The translations under genes were made by a program, and so were the position numbers. Below the pieces are notes generated by a model that saw only the letters and a list, made by a program, of their open reading frames with translations, was not told the origin of the DNA and did no database searches. 64,000 nt of DNA from Alkalicoccus luteus (GTDB lineage Bacteria; Bacillota; Bacilli; Bacillales; Salisediminibacteriaceae): NCBI GenBank assembly GCA_052061695.1, contig JBPZEY010000002.1; one strand, written 5' to 3'. Positions 24,461 to 32,796 of this stretch are shown here, in pieces; positions within the stretch are counted from its first letter, which is position 1, and the number at the start of each line of letters is the position of its first letter.

Positions 24461-25600
24461 TTATTGCTCCACAATGTCAATATAGTCTCCATACCCTTCA
24501 GCTTCCATCTCTTCAACCGGAATAAATTTCATAGCCGCTGAGTTCATACAGTAACGAAGTCCATCCGGCTCTGGACCATCTTCAAAAACATGCCCTAAAT
24601 GAGAGTCAGCATAGGCACTCCGTACCTCCGTCCGTTTGATCAGCATGGACCAGTCTGCCTTCGTTTCAATAAACTCCTCTGCAATCGGCTTTGTAAAGCT
24701 CGGCCAGCCAGTGCCGGAATCGAATTGATCTTTTGAACGAAAAAGCGGTTCTCCGGAAACGATGTCAACATAAATCCCTGTTTCCGTGTTGTCCCAGTAT
24801 GGATTGTGATAGGCTGGCTCTGTAGCATCCTCCTGAGTTACTTCGAATTGAAGGTTTGTCAGCCTTCCGCGCAGCTCTTCCTCTGTTTCAGGCTCATATT
24901 GCCGCCAAAACGGAAGGTTCGATGATCCGGCTGTTTCATACTCTGCTTCTTCACCCCAGTGATCGTCAATGAACTCATCCCGTCCTGAATTCGACCTGTA
25001 AAATTCATAGCGGACAGGATTTTCTTTATAAAAGTCCTGGTGGTAATCCTCTGCCACATAAAATGTATCCAGCTCCCGAATATCCACGACGATCGGATCA
25101 CTAAATCTGCCGCTTGCTTCCAGGTCTTCTTTTGAAGCTTCAGCCGCTTCCCGTTCTTCATCATTCTGATAAAAAATGTGCGGCGAATACTGGTAGCCCC
25201 GGTCTACAAATTGCCCTTCATCATCTGTCGGATCAATCTGTCTCCAGTAAATCTCCAGTAACTCCTCATAGCTGACAAGCTCAGGATCATACGTTACCTG
25301 GACTGCTTCCACATGTCCAGTTTCTCCTGAAGCGACGTCCTCATACGAAGGGTTTTCTTCCGGACCGCCCGTATACCCTGATACAGCTTTGTCTACGCCC
25401 TCTACCTTTTCAAAGGGCGGCTCCATACACCAGAAACACCCTCCCGCAAACACCGCTGTCTCCCATGGTCCTTCCACATCTGCTTCCACTGCTTCGCTTC
25501 CGTAAGACCGATTCATGAAATAATCATACATAATAGGAATAAAAATAAAGCCAAGTACAGCAACCAGAAGTAAAAATCCGCCCGTAAGCCATTTTTTCAT
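24461..25600 (-). CDS. msrAB: Membrane-anchored MsrA-MsrB fusion
   Basis: 379 residues. An uncleaved N-terminal membrane helix (about 4-28) is followed by an MsrA domain (AGGCFWCMEPPFEKVEG at about 52) and an MsrB domain (DSGTGWPSFTKPI near 291 and catalytic Cys in RYCMNSAAMKF near 353). The MsrB part lacks the zinc-binding CxxC pairs. Repair of both methionine sulfoxide epimers on the outer face of the membrane is inferred from the anchor. It is the first gene of a two-gene msr unit; the fusion order A-B is that of many secreted MsrAB enzymes. Confidence 0.92.
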   Translation of the reverse strand: MKKWLTGGFLLLVAVLGFIFIPIMYDYFMNRSYGSEAVEADVEGPWETAVFAGGCFWCMEPPFEKVEGVDKAVSGYTGGPEENPSYEDVASGETGHVEAVQVTYDPELVSYEELLEIYWRQIDPTDDEGQFVDRGYQYSPHIFYQNDEEREAAEASKEDLEASGRFSDPIVVDIRELDTFYVAEDYHQDFYKENPVRYEFYRSNSGRDEFIDDHWGEEAEYETAGSSNLPFWRQYEPETEEELRGRLTNLQFEVTQEDATEPAYHNPYWDNTETGIYVDIVSGEPLFRSKDQFDSGTGWPSFTKPIAEEFIETKADWSMLIKRTEVRSAYADSHLGHVFEDGPEPDGLRYCMNSAAMKFIPVEEMEAEGYGDYIDIVEQ

Positions 25601-25720
25601 GATGTCACCTCTTTTCCCGTAACTTGATTATATAGCATTCATCGCTGTAAGGCATGAATAAGCTTTTACATGACCTGCTTCTTTTTGTTTTCGGATTTCA
25701 GAAAAACAAAAGGAATGAAG

Positions 25721-25751
25721 CAGAAAAAGCCGCCCAATGTAATGGACGGCT
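25721..25751 (-). terminator. Intrinsic terminator after ohr
   Basis: On the minus strand AGCCGTCCA pairs with TGGGCGGCT (two G-U pairs), followed by TTTTTC. It is 37 bases beyond the ohr stop. Confidence 0.8.
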
Positions 25752-25787
25752 GCAGCTACTGCTTATAAAAAAGGTTTCAAGCTTCTG

Positions 25788-26210
25788 CTAGCGGGAAGTA
25801 ACTTGTAACTCGACTTCAATATTGCCTCTGGTAGCTTTGGAGTAAGGACAGAAATCATGAGCTCGGTGTGCCAGTTCTTCTGCCTCTTCTTGAGACACTC
25901 CGCTCACATGAACATGAAGTGTTACGCCGAGCTTAAATCCGTTATCCTCCGGGTCTTTCAGCAGGCTTACTTCGGCAGTCGTCTCAGACGTAATGTCCTT
26001 CTGCGCTTTTGAAGCCATTAAATTGAGGGCGCCATCATAGCAGGCGCTGTAGCCGGCTGCAAAAAGCTGCTCCGGATTGGATGCATCTTCTGGAATGCCG
26101 TTGTTATCCGGCATTTTTAAATCAACGTCTACTACTTTGTTGTCAGAGGTTACATGTCCTTCTCTTCCTCCCTGAGCGGTTGCTTTTGTGGAAAACATTT
26201 TATCTGCCAT
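25788..26210 (-). CDS. ohr: Organic hydroperoxide reductase, Ohr/OsmC family
   Basis: 140 residues. The two redox cysteines are in AGYSACYDGALNLMA (about 52-66) and AHDFCPYSKATRGN (about 118-131), the pattern that marks the Ohr subgroup. It reduces organic hydroperoxides with lipoylated protein as electron donor. No OhrR gene or obvious OhrR operator is next to it. It is transcribed away from the alpha/beta hydrolase across a 97-base gap. Confidence 0.92.
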   Translation of the reverse strand: MADKMFSTKATAQGGREGHVTSDNKVVDVDLKMPDNNGIPEDASNPEQLFAAGYSACYDGALNLMASKAQKDITSETTAEVSLLKDPEDNGFKLGVTLHVHVSGVSQEEAEELAHRAHDFCPYSKATRGNIEVELQVTSR

Positions 26211-26307
26211 AATCGTAAATCCCTCCTGAGGTATAGTAGAAACACTTCTTTATATTCACGTTTCCATCGAAATGTAAACATCAATTTCAGTACGAGGAGC
26301 GAAAACA

Positions 26308-27141
26308 GTGAACAGGTATATTATTAAAACTACTGACAAAAACGATTTGACACTTTATACAATCGAACGTAATCCTGACATACAAGTGATTTGGGTCCAC
26401 GGCATCACGTCAGATTTAGATACGATGCAGGCCGGAGCGCTCGAACTTGGAAGAGCAGGTTGGAATGCCGCTCATTTTTTTCCTGTGTTGAGGGGATATG
26501 AAGGTAAAGACAGCCTCATTCACACTCCAAACCGCAACCGGCTGATTGAAGATTTAGCTGAGGTAATGCGTCATACAAAAGGAAAACGACTGATACTTGC
26601 CGGGCATAGCATGGGATGCGGAACCATTTTACGATTAATCGAACAGCACGGCTGGCCCGCCTCTGTGATTCACCTTGTGCTGTTGGCTCCTTTCCTTCAT
26701 CCTACGCTTCCCGTTTATCAAAATGGAAATGATGAATCAGATGACGGAATGTACCGCTTATATATGAAGCGTGCGGCTGCCGCAGGTATCTTAGATCGAA
26801 CGGGGCTAAACCTGCTGCGGCGTATGCCTGTTATTGATATTCCCTCCAGACTGGAGCCGTTTAACCCTTATTCTGAAGTCATCAAAAAATCCATCACGTA
26901 TGAATACATGATGGGGCGCTTCATTGAGAAACCTGCCGCTTTAAAGCAGCTGCCATGGGAGAAAATAAGCGTGCTGATCGGAAGTGACGATGAGATTATC
27001 GCAGCTAAGGAGTTAAAGCTGTATTTACAAAAAGAAGCCGGAGTCCTGATCAGGACGGCTCCGGCTGAAAATCATAACTCATTGTTGACAAGCTCATATG
27101 TGACTGAGGTCTTTCAGCACGCTGGCTCATTTAAGCTGTAG
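26308..27141 (+). CDS. Alpha/beta-fold hydrolase
   Basis: 277 residues, cytosolic. The nucleophile elbow GHSMGCG (about 99-105), an acidic residue in IGSDDEII and a His in AENHNSL form a Ser-Asp-His triad; VIWVHGITSD supplies the oxyanion region. Substrate is unknown; carboxylesterase or lysophospholipase-like activity is possible. The start is GTG at 26308, served by GAGGAG. Its 3' end overlaps the convergent prenyltransferase gene by 11 bases. Confidence 0.8.
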   Translation: MNRYIIKTTDKNDLTLYTIERNPDIQVIWVHGITSDLDTMQAGALELGRAGWNAAHFFPVLRGYEGKDSLIHTPNRNRLIEDLAEVMRHTKGKRLILAGHSMGCGTILRLIEQHGWPASVIHLVLLAPFLHPTLPVYQNGNDESDDGMYRLYMKRAAAAGILDRTGLNLLRRMPVIDIPSRLEPFNPYSEVIKKSITYEYMMGRFIEKPAALKQLPWEKISVLIGSDDEIIAAKELKLYLQKEAGVLIRTAPAENHNSLLTSSYVTEVFQHAGSFKL

Positions 27142-28660
27142 AGAAAGCCTTTTTAAAATCTGCCATCACTTTTCGCTGTCTCTCAATATAACGCCATACC
27201 CAGAAAACAAATCCGGCTGCAGCTGCGAAAAGTGCCAGGGATATCAGTGTTCCAATATTCGGCATAATCAGCGTAATTGCAGCCAAAAGTCCTGTCATTA
27301 AGTGAAATATAGCTGTATGAGCGTTGCCCGGCACCAAATCAGTCGCACTGCTGTCATAATGTGCACGAATATACCTGACAGCCTGAAATAAAAACGGCAC
27401 AGCCAGCAGAACGAGATAAAAGCTAAACGAAACAGCTGTCACAAGTGGAAGTAAAAGAACGGATACGACAGCTAAGCCGAATAATCCAAAGACTACGTTT
27501 TTTGCCTGACGGCGTCCAATCCGAACGACAAGTGTGCGCTTATCGGTACGGCTGTCACTCTCAGCATCAGGGAACTGGTTAATGAGGAGCACATTAGTAA
27601 CAAGTGCCGCGATCGGAATCGATAACAACCATATTTCCGCCGAGAAATACCCGGTTTGAATATAAAAGGTACCGGCCGTCATAGCCGCACCGTACGTTGT
27701 CGCAATAAAGAACTCGGCCAGGCCGGGAAAGGCGTTAATGAAGGAAAATCGTCCCTCCCTGCCAGTATAGAAAAAGCCGGCTGTCAGCCCGTAAGCGATC
27801 AGCAGAAGCAGAAGCGGTCCAGAGACAGCAGCCAAACCAATTCCTACGACTGCAGCTGCCGCAGTAAGTAAAACCCCGAAAAAGCCCATGTCCTGTTTTT
27901 GAATAAGGCCTAGTTGAATCATTCGGGATCCGCCTGTAAATGGACGAAGGGAGCCGGTGTTTTCAGCGTCTCTTTCTGCATCCAAATAGTCATTGATCAT
28001 GTTCGTTCCAGCCTGTACCGCGAGTGCTGCAAATAACGTTAACAAGAATAAAGTCCAGCTGAATAGCCCGGCAAGACCGAAGGCCGCAGCAGCACCTACT
28101 AAGACTGGCACCAGCGAGGCTGTCAGTGATAGAGGTCGGAGCGCCTCCTTCCAAACTGAGGCTCTGGATATTAAATCCTGCATGTCACTGCCTGCTTCTG
28201 ACGCTTGTCCAACATCCAGCACGGTCGGTTTTTCTCCCTGCAAAATTTCAGGAACAAATCGGTATTTCACTACAGAAGGGACAATTTTAATAAATTCAAG
28301 CCTGTCAACAGCATCCTGCTCGACAAAGCTTCCTACAATCGGAGAACGATGCTGGAGCAGGTGAACCGCTCGTTCGCGTTCCTCATTTGAGCGGACGATC
28401 TCTGCGCGACCGATTATTTCACATTCTTCCATTTCCATAAAGGTGCTGCCCTGATGAATCAGCATCGCCGTTTCCGGAATGTTACTCCACTGGATAACCT
28501 TGGGATCACCTTTCATACTCGACAGGTAAATATGAAATCGCTCGTCTGAAGCAAAGTGCATCATTCGCTGCCGAGGTTTGCCCATATTGGAGGTGCCGAC
28601 AGAGGCGACTTCAGCTTTATCAAGATAGTTCAATATATCTTCAGCGCTGCGCTGTGCCAT
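27131..28660 (-). CDS. Fusion of an FMN-binding split-barrel (PPOX) domain and a UbiA prenyltransferase
   Basis: About 509 residues. Residues about 1-145 resemble general-stress pyridoxamine-phosphate-oxidase-like proteins (VASVGTSNMGKPRQRMM, FHIYLSSMKGDPKVIQW). The rest has about eight membrane helices and the two UbiA aspartate motifs, NMINDYLDAERD (about 232) and DAESDSRTDKRTL (about 378), which bind the Mg-diphosphate of an isoprenoid. UbiA enzymes attach prenyl chains to aromatic acceptors such as menaquinone precursors; the acceptor here is unknown. AAAGGAG supports the ATG at 28660, four bases after the upstream gene's stop. The fusion itself is unusual. Confidence 0.85.
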   Translation of the reverse strand: MAQRSAEDILNYLDKAEVASVGTSNMGKPRQRMMHFASDERFHIYLSSMKGDPKVIQWSNIPETAMLIHQGSTFMEMEECEIIGRAEIVRSNEERERAVHLLQHRSPIVGSFVEQDAVDRLEFIKIVPSVVKYRFVPEILQGEKPTVLDVGQASEAGSDMQDLISRASVWKEALRPLSLTASLVPVLVGAAAAFGLAGLFSWTLFLLTLFAALAVQAGTNMINDYLDAERDAENTGSLRPFTGGSRMIQLGLIQKQDMGFFGVLLTAAAAVVGIGLAAVSGPLLLLLIAYGLTAGFFYTGREGRFSFINAFPGLAEFFIATTYGAAMTAGTFYIQTGYFSAEIWLLSIPIAALVTNVLLINQFPDAESDSRTDKRTLVVRIGRRQAKNVVFGLFGLAVVSVLLLPLVTAVSFSFYLVLLAVPFLFQAVRYIRAHYDSSATDLVPGNAHTAIFHLMTGLLAAITLIMPNIGTLISLALFAAAAGFVFWVWRYIERQRKVMADFKKAFSTA

Positions 28661-28664
28661 GAGA

Positions 28665-29732
28665 TTAACTCCTTTCGGGGACTTGTATCCCCAGATGCTC
28701 CATGCCATCCTCAAATTCTATTTGTCCTCTAAGCTTTTTTACAATAAAACGGCTGCCTTTCAGCCAGTCGGAAAATGAGATTACAACGGGAACAGCGTCT
28801 GTGCCAATGCCTATTGTTACTTGAAGATTAGTCGTATCATAGACCGCCGTATGAATCGTACCGGACCAGTTTCCGTATTCTTTCTTTGCTATTTTATGCT
28901 TCGTGCTGTTCAACAGCTCAAACGTGCCGGCTTGCGCAGCTGCTGTTTTTTTTAATTCGAACAGTCTTCTCAGCCTCTGCTCCGATTCCATTGTCATATG
29001 ACGATTTTCGCGCTGCTTTTCCTCTGCCCGGAAATGATTGGTGCAGGCACCGCCATTGTGATTTAGTTCAACAGCACCCTTCGCAGATGCCTCTACAACA
29101 GCCGTACGACCATCCGAATCGGCCAGCGAATAATTAAATGAATGCCTGTGCGGAATTTCCTGAAGCAGCTTGACTGCTTCAGGAACAGAGGCGCAGGAGT
29201 CTAAAACCAGCCTTGCAATAGAACAGCAAATAAATCCGTCTTCGGGAGAGATTCTATTTACAAAATGATAACCGATCGCGAGACCTTTTTCGTTCATACC
29301 ATCCATTCTGCCAATGATACGCTGGGCAAACCCGACGGATGCATATCCGGACAGCGGCTGATACATGACGAAGCGTCCATCATACGTTTTCGGATGGTAG
29401 TCATAATTACGCCCATAAATCCCCTCTCCCATTAAAGCACTGCAGCCGCTTTTGATCCACGACTGCTGGTAGCCGGCGTATTCGTGAACAATATCCTCGA
29501 ACCTCCATCCAAGTCCTTCCGACAAGCCTTCAAGCTCAGCCCAAAGGTCTGGCGAGATTTCCTGTATCCAAGCTTTCGTCGCAAGAAAATCCGTTGTATA
29601 CCGTCGAATTGATTTTTTTCGTCTGCGCACGTGCTTATGATAAAGAACGGTTTGTTTTAACCGCTCTGCCTGTTTTAATCCAAACTGGTAGGCATCGCCC
29701 CTGCCTTCAAGTGCTTCTATGCTGATTTTCAT
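28665..29732 (-). CDS. C45-family acyltransferase/peptidase-like Ntn hydrolase
   Basis: About 355 residues similar to acyl-CoA:6-aminopenicillanic acid acyltransferase-like proteins. The candidate nucleophile is Cys in SGCSALMGEGIYGRNYDY (about 97), followed by the Ntn-type block GRMDGMNEKGLAIGYH and a C-terminal AKKEYGNWSGTIHTAVYD. In the fungal enzyme the Cys becomes N-terminal after self-cleavage; whether this occurs here is unknown. Bacterial members are presumed amidohydrolases or acyltransferases of unidentified substrate. AGGTGA before the ATG at 29732 is preferred over a GTG seven codons upstream. It is probably co-transcribed with the PPOX-UbiA gene. Confidence 0.78.
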   Translation of the reverse strand: MKISIEALEGRGDAYQFGLKQAERLKQTVLYHKHVRRRKKSIRRYTTDFLATKAWIQEISPDLWAELEGLSEGLGWRFEDIVHEYAGYQQSWIKSGCSALMGEGIYGRNYDYHPKTYDGRFVMYQPLSGYASVGFAQRIIGRMDGMNEKGLAIGYHFVNRISPEDGFICCSIARLVLDSCASVPEAVKLLQEIPHRHSFNYSLADSDGRTAVVEASAKGAVELNHNGGACTNHFRAEEKQRENRHMTMESEQRLRRLFELKKTAAAQAGTFELLNSTKHKIAKKEYGNWSGTIHTAVYDTTNLQVTIGIGTDAVPVVISFSDWLKGSRFIVKKLRGQIEFEDGMEHLGIQVPERS

Positions 29733-29882
29733 CACGTCACCTGCTTTCTTCACCGTTCATTATAAAATCAACGTGTGAAAAAGAAAAAGATTTTGACTTG
29801 AAAACTCTGCGCACCTTTAGTAGAATGCAATATTTGAGTGTGAGGCTGAACACGTACTATTTTTACGCAGGAGGTGCCGCAT

Positions 29883-30419
29883 ATGCAATCTGCATTTGAG
29901 CAGCAGCCAACTACCGAATTGCCCGAATTGGAATTGGCGCACGCGTATGATGAACTTCAAACGCAGTTTTTACGCCTGCAGCAAAACCTTGAAACAATCG
30001 CAAAACGGTTCGATATCCGCGGTGTCGAACAGACGAAGCACAGTGTGATGACAATCGTTTATGAATACGACGACGGGAAAACGTTTCGAATCATGGCTGA
30101 CGACTGCCGGTTTCCGCACCGGGGCCATTGGGATTTTTCCCTGCATGGAACTTATGAGCAGGACGCTCTTTATATTGACGACATACGTGGAGAGGCTGAT
30201 TCCGGATTTGGATCCATCATCATGAAACACTTAAAGAAAAAAGCCGAAGAAAAAAACATTCCTGAGATCCGGGGACAGTTGAAAGAGCGGGATTATGACC
30301 ATCAAGATCGCTTAGTTCATTTTTATACGAAGCATTCTTTTTCTGTTATGCTCGATTCCTCGGGACGGGAAGGACAAATCAAATGGCCCGCGGCCAATAA
30401 TTTCAATAACTCCGTATAA
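29883..30419 (+). CDS. Conserved hypothetical protein with GNAT-like C-terminal half
   Basis: About 178 residues, cytosolic. The N-terminal third is helical (ELELAHAYDELQTQFLRLQQN). The C-terminal half, with YIDDIRGEADSGFGSIIMKHL followed by FYTKHSFSVML, resembles the motif A to motif B region of GNAT acetyltransferases but lacks a clear acetyl-CoA loop. I do not recognise the family. GGAGGTG gives the ATG at 29883; a GTG three codons earlier overlaps that ribosome-binding site. It is monocistronic. Confidence 0.65.
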   Translation: MQSAFEQQPTTELPELELAHAYDELQTQFLRLQQNLETIAKRFDIRGVEQTKHSVMTIVYEYDDGKTFRIMADDCRFPHRGHWDFSLHGTYEQDALYIDDIRGEADSGFGSIIMKHLKKKAEEKNIPEIRGQLKERDYDHQDRLVHFYTKHSFSVMLDSSGREGQIKWPAANNFNNSV

Positions 30420-30501
30420 TCAAGTTCCAAAAAATCTCTTCAGTATCGCTCATGACAATTAATCGGTAACCAACTGATGCAGGCTCCCTGTTCATAAACG
30501 A

Positions 30502-30533
30502 GAAAAGCTTCCAGCGACTGCCGGAAGCTTTTC
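30502..30533. terminator. Bidirectional hairpin terminator
   Basis: GAAAAGCTTCC and GGAAGCTTTTC form an 11-bp perfect stem with a 10-base loop. It lies between two convergent genes and has A/T tracts on both sides. The rest of the 236-base gap holds nothing recognisable. Confidence 0.75.
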
Positions 30534-30655
30534 GGTATTGATGGTGCTCTGAGCAGGATATTTTGGCTCATCTTGCTTCAAAAGGCGTTCACTTTCGCCC
30601 AGATGATGTTTATTCAACAGGAATACAGCGGCACTTCCAGCATACTAAAGCTTTG

Positions 30656-31036
30656 TCAGCTGCCGGATATACGGTGGGTTTTCCAGCTCCCGGACGCAAT
30701 CCTTTTTTCTGCCTTTACCGGTTTATTGTAATAGTAAACAAGCGCTCTCTCCGTTCCGTTTTCAGTAAAAGCGTCAACTGTCTCCCGGGAGTACAGATTC
30801 CATGTGCGGCCATCCTGATAGCCTTCCAGCTCATCGATAGCGGGAAGCTGTGATGAGGTAATCGCATACAGCTCGCCCCATACTTCTCCCGCTCCTCTAA
30901 CAAGCGCTGGATAGCCTAGTCCAGTATCGTACAGGCTTCCATTTACTCTTGCTTGACGATTAAGCAGCTTGGCACGTCGTAAAAAGAAATGGTTTCCTTC
31001 TCCGGTCATCAGCGTTCCATACACAAACAATTTCAT
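30656..31036 (-). CDS. Gamma-glutamylcyclotransferase-family protein
   Basis: 126 residues with the family's substrate loop FVYGTLMTGEGNH at the N terminus and the catalytic Glu region AIDELEGYQDG (about 67-77). It is a small soluble AIG2/YtfP-like protein. Family members cyclise gamma-glutamyl amines or peptides to 5-oxoproline, but many bacterial ones are untested. It follows the coiled-coil gene by three bases, so they are one transcription unit. Confidence 0.82.
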   Translation of the reverse strand: MKLFVYGTLMTGEGNHFFLRRAKLLNRQARVNGSLYDTGLGYPALVRGAGEVWGELYAITSSQLPAIDELEGYQDGRTWNLYSRETVDAFTENGTERALVYYYNKPVKAEKRIASGSWKTHRISGS

Positions 31037-31039
31037 GAC

Positions 31040-31933
31040 TCAAGCTTCCTTTAAGAGCTGGATACGTTTTTCAGAGAGAGTCTGCTTCTCCTGTTCTTTT
31101 TGCCGCAGATCTGTTTTCAGACGATTGACGGAGGTTGAGACGAGATCCTGCAGTTCAGCTGGAAGCAGCGATGCGTTCGATGGATCCTTTTCCAACAGCC
31201 ACATACGGAGAACTATTTCAAAAACATCTTCATTTTGATCATGAAAGACACTCGGATCTACATCTGAACCGTAATCCGGCAAACTCTCGATCTCATCCCG
31301 GAACTGTCTCAAATGCCGGTCTGCCCTGTGAAGGGCTCTCAGTACATTTCCTACATGAATACCTTTTAAAAAGATAGGAACGGCTCCTTCCAGATAATCC
31401 GCCGCAGGGGTCCAATCCGCCTGTTTGTCAAATGCTTTCATCACTTCTTCAAGGGAATAATAAGCCTGCTCCCCTGCATCAACCGCTTCACGTAAATTTT
31501 GTATGGCACCCATCGTTCTTACCTCTGATGCAGCAGCTTCATAGAGCTTGTCAGACCAGAATGACTCCTTGTCTTCAATCAGCGATTCCTTCATGACAGC
31601 AAGCTGTTCTTCCTCTGCTTCAACGGTTTCCACCTGCTTTAGATGCTCCTTGTACATCGTATATTCAGCCATTAGCTCTTTTTGGAGTTCTTTTATATGA
31701 GCATCCGTGTACCGGCTGTATAATTGCTCCCCTTCAGCGTGCTCATCTGCTGTTGATCCAGCTTCATATAGACTAAATGACGTTTCTTGCCGCGGCTCAA
31801 CTGCCTGCTGACGCAGCTGTACGTAATGATTTTTCTCATAAAGGAGCAGCGTATGTTTCAGCCACTTATCATACACCCTTCTTTTTTCAAGCACGTCCAT
31901 TATTTTCTCATTTAAGCTTTGCATGTTCTTCAC
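31040..31933 (-). CDS. Hypothetical acidic, coiled-coil-rich protein
   Basis: 297 residues, no signal peptide or membrane helix, very rich in Glu, Lys, Gln and Leu, with long predicted helices throughout (for example EEEQLAVMKESLIEDKES and the C-terminal RLKTDLRQKEQEKQTLSEKR). I do not recognise a domain. It has good Bacillus-like codon use and is followed three bases later by a gamma-glutamylcyclotransferase-like gene. A structural or scaffold role is possible but unproven. Confidence 0.6.
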   Translation of the reverse strand: MKNMQSLNEKIMDVLEKRRVYDKWLKHTLLLYEKNHYVQLRQQAVEPRQETSFSLYEAGSTADEHAEGEQLYSRYTDAHIKELQKELMAEYTMYKEHLKQVETVEAEEEQLAVMKESLIEDKESFWSDKLYEAAASEVRTMGAIQNLREAVDAGEQAYYSLEEVMKAFDKQADWTPAADYLEGAVPIFLKGIHVGNVLRALHRADRHLRQFRDEIESLPDYGSDVDPSVFHDQNEDVFEIVLRMWLLEKDPSNASLLPAELQDLVSTSVNRLKTDLRQKEQEKQTLSEKRIQLLKEA

Positions 31934-31991
31934 CTGCCTTCTCTATTAGTTTACCTGTTTATTAGAACATCGGGCAACTGCGGATCAACGT

Positions 31992-32034
31992 TGAAAACAG
32001 CCTGCAACAGGCTTTTAACCTGACGCAGGCTGTT
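31992..32034 (-). terminator. Intrinsic terminator after the 32062-32655 gene
   Basis: On the minus strand AACAGCCTGC and GCAGGCTGTT form the outer stem, a smaller CAGG/CCTG stem is nested inside, and TTTTC follows. Confidence 0.75.
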
Positions 32035-32061
32035 CATGATACGTTTCGGACGCTTGATTGG

Positions 32062-32655
32062 TTACCCGGTTACAGAGACATTAGCAGAGGCTTGTTTTCG
32101 GCAAGCTTCTACGAGGATAGAGGTTGAAATAACTCGTTGGATCAGCTGTTCAATTAGTCCTGCATCTGGAGCTTCAAAGGGAATAACAAGTTCTTTTGAA
32201 AATCCCCATTTTTGCAGAATAACATCAATGCGCTTTTTATTGTAATCGTTCAGTTCGTCAGGATCGTATAGGCTTCCGAACGAAAGCGATGTTCCCCGTT
32301 CTGACAGCCAATCTGCCAGACGAATGCTGAACACATAATCATTTACAAGTGAATTTTCTGTGCTGCCTCGGCGAATTTTATTGTAACGAACCTGCAAATA
32401 CGTATCTTCAGGCTTCTCAAGGCTTTCAGAAGCCTTCCATATTAAGCTTCCTTCGTATGTCAATTTATGACGGTAATAAATTTGAAAGCTTCGCTCTTTT
32501 TGAAGCAGATCACCGTATGCTGAGGCAGTTGTTCCAGGATCACACAGCATAGCAAATTCGTGCCACGAACTGTTTAAATCTGCATGGACCATTTGTTCAG
32601 TTAAAAAGAGCAGCTGATCTCTCTGTATATAACTCATGCTCTTCATCTTGTTCAC
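32062..32655 (-). CDS. Hypothetical protein
   Basis: 197 residues, soluble, mixed helix and strand, with many aromatic residues (SFQIYYRHKLTYEGSLIWKAS, TYLQVRYNKIRRG). I cannot assign a family. The GTG at 32655 is supported by GGAG six bases upstream; ATG codons 4 and 7 are alternatives. A terminator separates it from the next gene, so it appears monocistronic. It is divergent from the ABC-F gene. Confidence 0.55.
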   Translation of the reverse strand: MNKMKSMSYIQRDQLLFLTEQMVHADLNSSWHEFAMLCDPGTTASAYGDLLQKERSFQIYYRHKLTYEGSLIWKASESLEKPEDTYLQVRYNKIRRGSTENSLVNDYVFSIRLADWLSERGTSLSFGSLYDPDELNDYNKKRIDVILQKWGFSKELVIPFEAPDAGLIEQLIQRVISTSILVEACRKQASANVSVTG

Positions 32656-32749
32656 TCATTTCTCCTTAGAATACCCACTTTAAAACTATAGCCGAAAAAT
32701 GTCATTTTAAAACCATGTATAAATCACTGTCGTAATTTACTCTCGTAAA

Positions 32750-32758
32750 TGGTATAAT
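32750..32758 (+). promoter_or_regulatory. Extended -10 promoter of the ABC-F gene
   Basis: TGGTATAAT, an extended -10 element with a perfect TATAAT, lies 38 bases before the ABC-F start. The -35 region is weak, as is usual for extended -10 promoters. Confidence 0.6.
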
Positions 32759-32796
32759 CCTCATCAGTATGTCTAAGGAAAGAGGATGAAACTAAT

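Noticed and set aside
26211..26307. OhrR operator before ohr
   Set aside because: No TACAATT/AATTGTA palindrome is present in the divergent gap.
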